NCBI RefSeq assembly: GCF_002949735.1
Contig: NZ_CP026681.1
Span: 4,478,501-4,542,500 of the forward strand
DNA length: 64,000 nt
Reading direction: 5' to 3'
Origin: Nostoc sp. 'Peltigera membranacea cyanobiont' N6
GTDB lineage: Bacteria; Cyanobacteriota; Cyanobacteriia; Cyanobacteriales; Nostocaceae
The notes below the pieces were generated by a model. That model ran no database searches. It saw only the letters and a list, made by a program, of their open reading frames with translations, and was not told the DNA's origin. This document shows, in pieces, positions 25,653-33,322 of the stretch (the first letter of the stretch is position 1; each line of letters opens with the position of its first letter). The position numbers and the translations under genes were made by a program.

Positions 25653-27212
25653 ATGACTACAGTAATAATTGATTTTGGTACTAGCAATACTGTTGTTTGT
25701 ACTACTGATTTGATTACGCAAAAACCACGGACTTTGAGATTTGAATCGATGTCGCGTCGGTTTGAGGTTGGGGCGGAACAAGTTAGCGTTGTACCTAGTT
25801 TAGTATTTGTGGAAGGGCGCGATCGCATCTTATTTGGTGAATCTGTACGCGCCAAACGCTTGGGGTTTGCCCAGCCGGAACGCTGTTTTAGAGCTTTTAA
25901 ACGCGATTTGGCAGCAGATTTTGTCCCACCTCCCCGACAGTTGGATGGTAATAGTTACAGCGCTGAGGTGGTTTCGGAACTGTTTCTCAAGGAAATTTGG
26001 CAACAGGTTGAACAGCAATTACAACCCAGTAGCGTTATTTTCACAGTTCCCGTGGGTGCATTTGAGCGATATCTTGACTGGTTCCGCAATTTGGGCGACA
26101 AGTTAAATATTCCCGCAGTGCAAATTGTCGATGAATCTACCGCAGCAGCCCTTGGTTATGCTGTCAAGCATCCTGGGGCTGTGGTTTTGGTGGTTGATTT
26201 TGGCGGCGGTACTCTAGATTTAAGTTTAGTGAGAACTGTCAGCGCTGAATCTGAACAGCAAGTAGTACGTGCGGAAGTTATCGCCAAATCCGATGCTTTT
26301 ATTGGCGGCGTAGATATTGATACATGGATTGTCGAACATTATCTGCAAAAAATCGGTTCCTCCCGTGCTGAAGTTGGAGAAATCGGCTTTATGAATTTGC
26401 TGGAAGTAGCAGAAAGGGTAAAAATTCAACTTTCGATAACAGATGAGGCGAAAGAAAGTTGGTTTGATGATGAAAATTTTATGTCCTATGAATTGCAATT
26501 GCATCGGGACGAATTAGGCGAAATTTTAGAAAATCAACAATTATTAGAACAGTTAAGGCAAACCCTAGATGAAGTATTAGCAATCGCACTTTCCAAAGGG
26601 ATCGCTAAATCTACAATAGAACAGGTTTTATTAGTTGGTGGTACTTGTCAAATTCCTGCCGTACAACAACTGGTAATTTCCTATTTTGGACGACAAAAGG
26701 TAAAGTTAGACAAACCTTTTGAAGCTGTCGCACATGGCGCATTAGCTTTAAGTGAAATGGCAGCAGTTGATGATTACCTGCGCCACAGTTATGCTATTCG
26801 TCTTTGGGAACCCCACAGCAAAAGTTATTCTTATTTAACTTTGATTGAAAAAGGGGCAAAGTATCCAGGGGCGCGTTCTGAAGCTTTAACTCTGCAAGTC
26901 GCCACAGAGGGACAGCGAGAAATTCGCCTTGATATTGGGGAAGTAGCAGAAGTTTCCCAAGCAGAAGTTTATTACGATACTCAAGGAAGGATGACGAGTA
27001 GCCAATTAGTCAAACAAGATAGTTACCGCTCTTTGGAAACTCATCATCAACAAGTATGTGTCGCTCATATCGAACCGCCTGGACAAACAGGAATAGATCG
27101 GATACAGGCACAATTTGAGGTGAATGAACAACGGGTGTTAGTAGTGACGGTAAAGGATTTATTGACGGGAAAGATGTTAGTAGATAGGGGTGCGATCGCT
27201 AAACTAAAATAA
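25653..27212 (+). CDS. Hsp70 family protein
   Basis: 519 residues. The actin-like ATPase domain has phosphate-1 motif IDFGTSNT (residues 6-13), phosphate-2 motif VVDFGGGTLDLS (180-191) and adenosine motif LLVGGTCQIPAVQ. The peptide-binding part after about residue 370 is short and diverged from DnaK, and no lid or EEVD-like tail is seen. It should be an ATP-dependent chaperone dedicated to some local client. The GrpE-like gene before it and five module genes after it, all on the plus strand, suggest the clients are the module proteins (inference). Confidence 0.92.
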   Translation: MTTVIIDFGTSNTVVCTTDLITQKPRTLRFESMSRRFEVGAEQVSVVPSLVFVEGRDRILFGESVRAKRLGFAQPERCFRAFKRDLAADFVPPPRQLDGNSYSAEVVSELFLKEIWQQVEQQLQPSSVIFTVPVGAFERYLDWFRNLGDKLNIPAVQIVDESTAAALGYAVKHPGAVVLVVDFGGGTLDLSLVRTVSAESEQQVVRAEVIAKSDAFIGGVDIDTWIVEHYLQKIGSSRAEVGEIGFMNLLEVAERVKIQLSITDEAKESWFDDENFMSYELQLHRDELGEILENQQLLEQLRQTLDEVLAIALSKGIAKSTIEQVLLVGGTCQIPAVQQLVISYFGRQKVKLDKPFEAVAHGALALSEMAAVDDYLRHSYAIRLWEPHSKSYSYLTLIEKGAKYPGARSEALTLQVATEGQREIRLDIGEVAEVSQAEVYYDTQGRMTSSQLVKQDSYRSLETHHQQVCVAHIEPPGQTGIDRIQAQFEVNEQRVLVVTVKDLLTGKMLVDRGAIAKLK

Positions 27213-27457
27213 TCTTATCTTTGCGCTCTTGGCGTCTTGGCGGTTCGTTTAAAAAAGAACCGTAATCAAAAATGGGAATACTACTAATATAGCGGTTTGT
27301 AGTTGAATCCAATACAGACCTAACCCCCAACCCCTTCCCTATTAGCGTTGGGGAGTAAGATTCAAAGCCTCTCTCCTTGTAGGAGAGAGGTTTGGAGAGA
27401 GGTCAAAACCGTACTGCACCCAAGCGATAACCCTTATAGTAAAGTGGTAAAAATGCA
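27213..27457. other. Gap with hairpin repeats before the WD40 block
   Basis: Contains C-rich AACCCCCAACCCCTTCCC and a perfect hairpin CCTCTCTCC-TTGTA-GGAGAGAGG at 27368-27390. These are common intergenic-type elements in this genome. The hairpin has only TTT after it, so it is a weak terminator candidate for the Hsp70 operon. Confidence 0.6.
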
Positions 27458-28654
27458 ATGGCAGAGAATCAAAATCAACCTAAAGAATATGATGCCGTTT
27501 TAGGTACTCAAAATTATGCCCCAATTGGCAGTGTTATTTTAGGCGGACTGGAAGGTGTTAAAAGCCGATTGAGAAGTGTAGATATAGAAGCGCGAATTGC
27601 CGCATTAAAAGAGGCACTCAATTACGGAGAAGCAGGTTTAGACTTAGTAATTCAGGCTTGGCAACATGAATCAGGTAATTTCAAGTGGGCTGCCTATTCA
27701 TTACTTCGCCACAGGGAAGAAGCAAGAGTTAAACAAGCGTTACAAGAATATAATCCCTGGCTAAATATCACTTGCCTCCACACTTTACAGCAGAATACAC
27801 TTATCACAGTTGTTGCCATTAGCCCAGATGGGAGAACTCTTGTCAGTGCCGGAAGAGACATTAATCTTTGGGATTTGCATACGGGAGAACTTCAACCTAT
27901 ATCTATGGCCGATTTCAACGTTAATTCCTTAGCTATTAGCCAAGATGGAAAAACTTTAGTTAGTAGAGGAGGAACTTATGACGGCGATCACAAAATCAAA
28001 GTGTGGGATTTACAGAGTGGAGAGCGTAAACAAACTTTAGAAGAATCTACCTACAGAGTTTTTTCCCTAATTATTAGTCCAGATGGAAAGACACTAGCTT
28101 GCGGCAGTGAGAATAATGGAATTAATGTCTGGGATTTGCAGACAGAACAAATTACACGTACTATGAGTGGTCATTCACACTACTTAGTTCAAGCATTAGC
28201 GATCAGTTCCGATGGAAAAACTCTGGTTAGTGGTGCTAATGACGCAACCATCAAAGTGTGGAATTTTGAAACTGGAAAGCTGATACACACTTTTAAAAAA
28301 CATTCAAATGGTGCTGAGTCTGTAGCTATTAGCCCAGACGGGCAGACAATTGTCAGTGGTAGTAAAGACAAAACAATTAAAGTATGGAATTTACAGACAA
28401 AACAGCTTCAGTTCACACTTGAAGGGCATTCAGGGTGGGTTTATTGTGTAGCTATCAGCCCAGACGGAAACACTCTTGTTAGTTGTGGTAGAGATAAAAC
28501 TATCAGAATTTGGGACTTGCAAACTGGGGAATGTCAACGCATTCTCAAAGATCATACTGATTGGGTTTATTGTGTAGCTATCAGTCCAGATGGGAACAGT
28601 CTTGTTAGTGGCAGTAGAGATAAAACTATTAAAATATGGGGTATTAAGTCCTAG
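27458..28654 (+). CDS. WD40 repeat protein with AVLGG-HEAT module (G)
   Basis: 398 residues. The shared peptide reads YDAVLGTQNYAP, then SVILGGLEGVK, and two HEAT-like repeats end in EYNPW. Seven WD40 blades follow. The last two are nearly identical (each with WVYCVAISPDGN and DKTI-IWDLQTG/IWGIKS), showing recent internal duplication. It is a non-enzymatic propeller likely to bind a protein partner. First of five consecutive plus-strand module genes behind Hsp70. ATG start at 27458. Confidence 0.92.
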   Translation: MAENQNQPKEYDAVLGTQNYAPIGSVILGGLEGVKSRLRSVDIEARIAALKEALNYGEAGLDLVIQAWQHESGNFKWAAYSLLRHREEARVKQALQEYNPWLNITCLHTLQQNTLITVVAISPDGRTLVSAGRDINLWDLHTGELQPISMADFNVNSLAISQDGKTLVSRGGTYDGDHKIKVWDLQSGERKQTLEESTYRVFSLIISPDGKTLACGSENNGINVWDLQTEQITRTMSGHSHYLVQALAISSDGKTLVSGANDATIKVWNFETGKLIHTFKKHSNGAESVAISPDGQTIVSGSKDKTIKVWNLQTKQLQFTLEGHSGWVYCVAISPDGNTLVSCGRDKTIRIWDLQTGECQRILKDHTDWVYCVAISPDGNSLVSGSRDKTIKIWGIKS

Positions 28655-28740
28655 AAAAAGCGATTCGAGTAAAAATTTAGGGATGCGATCGCCTAACTCA
28701 AGTGATTGGGAATACTAAGTAGTAGACTCAACATTAAAAC

Positions 28741-29313
28741 ATGATGTCAAAAAATTCCAATCGCCCAACAGTTTATGATGCTGTCCTTGGTGGTCAAGAA
28801 AAAGCGCCTCCTGGTGCTGTAGTCTTAGGAGGACTAGAAGGTGTTAAAAGACGCTTGGCAAATCCGGTAGTTGAACAAAGAATCGCTGCACTAGAAGAAG
28901 CACTCAAGTATGGCGAAGCAGGTTTGGAATTAGTAATTTGGGCGTTGGATGATAAATTATGGAAAGTACGCCAAGCAGCTTATTCACTACTAGCTTCTCG
29001 ACAAGAACCTATAGTACAAGAAATACTTCAGGAGTATGGTAATAAAATTGACAGATATGATGCTTTCGTGGCGATGGCGCGTGCTGGCGGAGTGTCCGAT
29101 GTCGATACGCTGATGGATAATCTAGAATATGACCGCAATAGCGCCACCTACAAGTTAGTTGACTTTACACTGGGCTTAGTTGATACTTCTCAAGGTCAAG
29201 ACCGAATTCGACATTACCTGTTCAACGGCACCCAGCTACAACGTAATTATGCAGCACTTTATTTTAAGCGAAAAGGTGCAAAAGATATTTTAATTGCAGC
29301 AGTGCAGTATTGA
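28741..29313 (+). CDS. HEAT-only protein with AVLGG-HEAT module (H)
   Basis: 190 residues, the shortest member. The shared peptide (YDAVLGGQEKAPPGAVVLGGL) and two HEAT-like repeats (RIAALEEALKYGEAGLELV and WKVRQAAYSLLASRQEP) are intact. The C-terminal 85 residues (DAFVAMARAGGVSDVDTLM to KGAKDILIAAVQY) look like more HEAT-type helices rather than WD40 or LRR. It may be the module in nearly minimal form, or a degenerate phycobilisome-lyase-type HEAT protein. Two ATGs at 28741 and 28744. Its end overlaps the upstream in-frame extension of the next ORF, so the two genes are tightly packed. Confidence 0.85.
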   Translation: MMSKNSNRPTVYDAVLGGQEKAPPGAVVLGGLEGVKRRLANPVVEQRIAALEEALKYGEAGLELVIWALDDKLWKVRQAAYSLLASRQEPIVQEILQEYGNKIDRYDAFVAMARAGGVSDVDTLMDNLEYDRNSATYKLVDFTLGLVDTSQGQDRIRHYLFNGTQLQRNYAALYFKRKGAKDILIAAVQY

Positions 29314-29345
29314 CAGAGTGCAAGCATTTTCTAAATAAAACAGCA

Positions 29346-30134
29346 ATGTCAGAAAATCCCAATCAACCAAGAGAATATGATGCAGTACTTGGCGGACAAG
29401 TACCACCTCCAAAAGATGGTGTGGTTTTAGGAGGTATTGAAGGTGTTAAACGACGGTTGATCGGCGCTACATCCCTAGAACAACAAATTATCGCCGTTGA
29501 AGAAGGCCTAAAGTATGGCCAAGCTGGTACAAAATTGGTGTTTCAGATTGTAAATACTGAATCGGAAAAGTTGGAATTTACAGTATCGTCACTGCTGGGA
29601 CAACAAGCATTAGCAAAAGTACAGCCCCATCTACACACTAATATACCATTAATCTCTGCGGTTGATGTCAACTACAGTCGTTTGCAAAATTTGCTTGCTT
29701 CTGGAAAGTGGAAAGATGCAGACCAAGAGACTGCTAGTATAATGCTGCGCGTATGCGATCGCAAACCACAAGGATTTTTAGACCCATCAGACGTTGAAAA
29801 ATTCCCTTGTGAAGATTTAAACACGATTGAAACTCTCTGGCAAAAATATAGCAATGGACGCTTTGGCTTTGTTGTACAGACGCATATCTGGCAAATGGTT
29901 GGCTGTACATCCCATCCTGACTGGGAAGCGTGGTGTCGCTTTGGTAAAGGTGTGGGATGGTTTTCTCAAGGTGCTTGGCGGTATTGGAATGACTTGACAT
30001 TCGATTTGAGTGCTAACGTAGGACACCTACCCCGTGGCGGTGCATTTATAGGTTGGGGGTTAGGTGACTTTTGGACAGGTTGCAGAACCCTGTCTGCGCT
30101 TGCAGAGAAATTAGCAAGCTGCAAAATAGCTTAA
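29346..30134 (+). CDS. GUN4 domain protein with AVLGG-HEAT module (I)
   Basis: 262 residues from ATG 29346. Residues 1-36 carry the shared peptide (YDAVLGGQVPPP, GVVLGGIEGVK). The HEAT part (about 40-100) is present, but the NPW boundary is missing. Residues about 106-255 are a GUN4 domain, recognisable by YSRLQNLLASGKWKDADQE, then CEDLNTIETLWQKYSNGRFGF and the Trp-rich tail. GUN4 domains bind porphyrins or bilins and activate Mg chelatase in the founding protein. Here GUN4 may serve as a tetrapyrrole-sensing input for the module (inference). Confidence 0.92.
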   Translation: MSENPNQPREYDAVLGGQVPPPKDGVVLGGIEGVKRRLIGATSLEQQIIAVEEGLKYGQAGTKLVFQIVNTESEKLEFTVSSLLGQQALAKVQPHLHTNIPLISAVDVNYSRLQNLLASGKWKDADQETASIMLRVCDRKPQGFLDPSDVEKFPCEDLNTIETLWQKYSNGRFGFVVQTHIWQMVGCTSHPDWEAWCRFGKGVGWFSQGAWRYWNDLTFDLSANVGHLPRGGAFIGWGLGDFWTGCRTLSALAEKLASCKIA

Positions 30135-30171
30135 ATTTGGGAACACTGGTATGAGTTGGAGGTAAAAAGCG

Positions 30172-31473
30172 ATGCCAGATAATCCCAAACAACCCGGAGA
30201 ATATGATGCTGTGCTTGGCGGAAAAAATCCTCCGCCAGTCGATGGTGTAGTTTTAGGCGGATTGTCAGGCGCAAAACAACGTTTCGCTAGCAGTGATGAA
30301 AATTACCGCTTTTTAGCGCTTTCGCAACTCATTAACTATAGACAGGAAGGCTGGGATTTAGTAATTCAGGCTTTAAAAGACCCATCAAAAAGGGTACAGT
30401 TAGCAGCATATAAATTATTGCGGGATATCTCAGAATTAAAAGTAAAACAGGCAATCTTAGAATTTAATCCCTATCGTTTTTTTGAGTGTGTTTATACAAT
30501 TGAGCTTAATAGGAATGATGCTGCGATCGCCATTCATCCCGACGGCAAAACCCTAGTCTGCTGCGATGCTGGCGGTAGTTCTTTTGAAGAACCTCAAAGA
30601 GATGGCAGTATTATTGGTGGAACTTATATAGACTTTAAAAAGTGGGATTTGAAGACAGGAAAAAGTCTTCGCACCATCAGTAAAATATTTGGTACGAGAG
30701 TAAAAGACTATCCAAAACATTTAACTTTTAGTTCCGATGCTCAAACTTTAGCAATAGGTGGTTCTCAGCATGACAGTACTATTAGAACTGAAATCTGGAA
30801 TTTCAATACCGAGCAATTAAGTCATGTTATTAGCGGACAACCATTGTGGGAGTCTGGAACTCGAAGGCATAATACTCTTACAGCTATTGCTCTCAGTTCT
30901 GATGGCAAAATATTAGCTAGTGGTAATGAAGCTGGTAATATTCTCGTCTGGGATTTAGAAACAAAACAAAATATTTACACTATCAAAGGACACTCAAAAA
31001 ATATAACTTCCCTTGCGATCAATATAGATGCAAAAATTTTAGCAAGCGCTAGTTTAGATGAGACTATTAAACTATGGAATTTAATAACGGGAAGTGAGAT
31101 TTATACCTTAGTAGGGCATGAGTCTATAAATGGACATCCTTATGGCGTTGTTTCATTAGCAATTAGTCCCAATGGACAAACTTTAATAACTGGCGATAAT
31201 CATTTGCCAACACGTATTAGAATATGGGATTTGAGAACTGGTAAAGAAGTTCATACTTTATTTCCTAATAGTGGTCAATTAAACTTTTTCACTTTCAATT
31301 CTGATGGCAAAATCTTTGTTAATTGTGGCGGTGATATTAATATCTGGAACTTGCAGACACAAGAACGACTTGCTAAACTTTCTTCTTATGGAAAAAGTGT
31401 TGCTATTAGCCCAGATGGACAGACTATTGTCAGTTACGTTAGGAAATTAATTCAAGTATGGCGAGTTCCATAG
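30172..31473 (+). CDS. WD40 repeat protein with AVLGG-HEAT module (J)
   Basis: 433 residues. The shared peptide is YDAVLGGKNPPP, then GVVLGGLSGAK. The HEAT part is more diverged (FLALSQLINYRQEGWDLV) and ends in FNPYRFFE instead of NPW. WD40 blades follow with insertions (for example SFEEPQRDGSIIGGTY), so fewer than seven are regular. SD GGAGG at 30158-30162 stands 9 bases before ATG 30172. It sits between the GUN4 member and the last WD40 member. Confidence 0.9.
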   Translation: MPDNPKQPGEYDAVLGGKNPPPVDGVVLGGLSGAKQRFASSDENYRFLALSQLINYRQEGWDLVIQALKDPSKRVQLAAYKLLRDISELKVKQAILEFNPYRFFECVYTIELNRNDAAIAIHPDGKTLVCCDAGGSSFEEPQRDGSIIGGTYIDFKKWDLKTGKSLRTISKIFGTRVKDYPKHLTFSSDAQTLAIGGSQHDSTIRTEIWNFNTEQLSHVISGQPLWESGTRRHNTLTAIALSSDGKILASGNEAGNILVWDLETKQNIYTIKGHSKNITSLAINIDAKILASASLDETIKLWNLITGSEIYTLVGHESINGHPYGVVSLAISPNGQTLITGDNHLPTRIRIWDLRTGKEVHTLFPNSGQLNFFTFNSDGKIFVNCGGDINIWNLQTQERLAKLSSYGKSVAISPDGQTIVSYVRKLIQVWRVP

Positions 31474-31554
31474 AATCAAGGATAGGTGCGATTCCAAATA
31501 AGTGCGATCGCATTTCCTGAATTGGGAATACTGGTATTAGAGTCGAGGAAGAGA

Positions 31555-32790
31555 ATGATGCCAGAAAATTCCAATCAACCGCGAGAATATGATGCTGTAC
31601 TTGGTGGACAAGCACCACCTCCAGTTTCCGGTGTAGTTCTAGGCGGAATCGAAGGCGTTAAGCGTCGTCTTTTAAGTAATAATTTAGAAGCAAAAATGGC
31701 TGCACTCACTGAAGCTATAAACTATGGGGATGCAGGCTTAGAGTTAGTCATTCAAAGTTTACAGAATGAATCAGTGCAGTTAAAAGCGGTAGCATATAAG
31801 TTATTACATAAAAGAAAAGAACCTGGTCTTGAACAGGTTATTGCAGCTTTAAATCCATACCATTATAAATTTTTTGAATGTTTAACTACTTTAACCGGAC
31901 ATACATCTGATGTATATGGAATAGCATTTAGTCCCAATGGACAAACTATTGCGAGTGGAAGCCATGATAAAACTATCAAATTATGGAATATTCAAACCAG
32001 CCAATTAATTTCCACATTAGGTGAAGGTTTATCATCTCTTTATGCCCTTGCGTTCAGTCCAGATGGAAAAACTTTGTATAGCAATAATTGGAATGAAATA
32101 AAAATTTGGAATTTACAAAATCAGCAAGAAATTCGTACACTTAAAGGGCATTTTGATGCTGTTTTATCTCTTGCTGTTGCTCCTGATGGCACTCTAATTA
32201 GTGGTAGTCAAGATAAATTGATTTATGTTTGGGAACAACCCCGTTCAGGAAAATATGATGTTTTGGGAGAGCATCCTTGTTACGTTTGGGGAATGAATAC
32301 TGTTAAGGTTTCCCTTAGTATTGATGGGAAGATTTTGATTAGTGGTAGTGCTATTGATAGGGCAATAAAAATTTGGAATTGGAAGCAAAGACAACAAATT
32401 ACAACTCTAGGAAACGAAACATTGGGTTTAAATAATTATGCACCAGGACTTTCTTGTGTTGCTATCAGTCCAGATGGAACAATTGCTATTGCTGGAGGAG
32501 AAAATCAGGTTGATGTTTGGGATATAGAAAAAAGAGAGAAAATTTATACACTTACCCTGGAAGCAGATAATAAGATTCACTCAATATCTGTTAGTAAAGA
32601 TGGTGAAGCTTTCTTTGGAGGTTTAAATAATGGCATTATTAAAATTTGGAATTTGCTTACAGGTGAAGAAATTCAGGACTTAGAAGGGCATTCAGCTAAT
32701 GTTATGTCTATTGCTGTGAGTCCTGATGGAAAAACTGTTGTTAGCGGAAGCATTGATAGAACTATTAAAATTTGGGGTATACCAGAGTAA
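31555..32790 (+). CDS. WD40 repeat protein with AVLGG-HEAT module (K)
   Basis: 411 residues from ATG 31555, chosen over a TTG/ATG further upstream because GAGGAAGAG precedes it and it starts at the shared peptide (MMPENSNQPREYDAVLGG). The second motif is GVVLGGIEGVK. HEAT-like repeats end at ALNPYHYKFFE. Seven WD40 blades follow, with GIAFSPNGQTIASGSHDKTIKLW and SIAVSPDGKTVVSGSIDRTIKIW at the two ends, closing one propeller. Last gene of the plus-strand arm. A hairpin with T-run follows before the convergent DUF1257 gene. Confidence 0.92.
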   Translation: MMPENSNQPREYDAVLGGQAPPPVSGVVLGGIEGVKRRLLSNNLEAKMAALTEAINYGDAGLELVIQSLQNESVQLKAVAYKLLHKRKEPGLEQVIAALNPYHYKFFECLTTLTGHTSDVYGIAFSPNGQTIASGSHDKTIKLWNIQTSQLISTLGEGLSSLYALAFSPDGKTLYSNNWNEIKIWNLQNQQEIRTLKGHFDAVLSLAVAPDGTLISGSQDKLIYVWEQPRSGKYDVLGEHPCYVWGMNTVKVSLSIDGKILISGSAIDRAIKIWNWKQRQQITTLGNETLGLNNYAPGLSCVAISPDGTIAIAGGENQVDVWDIEKREKIYTLTLEADNKIHSISVSKDGEAFFGGLNNGIIKIWNLLTGEEIQDLEGHSANVMSIAVSPDGKTVVSGSIDRTIKIWGIPE

Positions 32791-32840
32791 TACTAATTCA
32801 TAATTCGTAATTAGGACTTTTGCAAGAGGTTAAATATCTA

Positions 32841-32874
32841 GGCTGGGAAAGATGCCCAGCCCAAGCACTTTTTT
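32841..32874 (+). terminator. Terminator-like hairpin between convergent genes
   Basis: GGCTGGG (32841-32847) pairs with CCCAGCC (32855-32861), then CAAGCAC and TTTTTT. It lies 50 bases after the WD40 gene stop. The run of T overlaps the stop of the convergent DUF1257 gene. Confidence 0.6.
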
Positions 32875-33247
32875 ACACCCAACGCCCTACAACTACTCGC
32901 ACAGTTCCATCTGCTAATACTTCTTCATCCTCCACATTAAAACCTTGTTCTTGCACCGTTGCCATCAAGGTTTTATGAGCATATTTTTGGCTGATGGAGT
33001 TAACAAACTGCTGTTGATTAATTTTTGCTCCCCAAAAGTCTGCAACTATTTCGTAATTTTCACCACTGCGGCGAAAACCTAAATCATAACCATTCTTCTG
33101 GCGAATCACATACTCGGCTTGAGTCGTATCGCCTTGATATCCGCGGACATTCGTGTTGCATTCAACTTGATAGTTTAATTCTTGCAACACTTCATGCAGA
33201 ATTTCACCGTGTTTGATTTGGACTTTGATAGTTGTGAAATGAGACAT
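32873..33247 (-). CDS. DUF1257 (Ycf35-like) protein
   Basis: 124 residues, soluble, beginning MSHFTTIKVQIK, typical of the DUF1257/Ycf35 family conserved in cyanobacteria and some plastids. Function is unknown. Conserved features are GYQGDTTQAEYVIR and GYDLGFRRSGENYEIVADFWG. It lies 75 bases downstream of a Ycf46-type AAA gene on the same strand, a common pairing in cyanobacteria together with DUF2997, which in this window is at 24696. Confidence 0.88.
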   Translation of the reverse strand: MSHFTTIKVQIKHGEILHEVLQELNYQVECNTNVRGYQGDTTQAEYVIRQKNGYDLGFRRSGENYEIVADFWGAKINQQQFVNSISQKYAHKTLMATVQEQGFNVEDEEVLADGTVRVVVGRWV

Positions 33248-33322
33248 AATACCAATTTTGGATTTGAGATTTGGGATTTTGGATTAAATAACGAGGCGCA
33301 GGAAACACGTATTTTTTCTATT

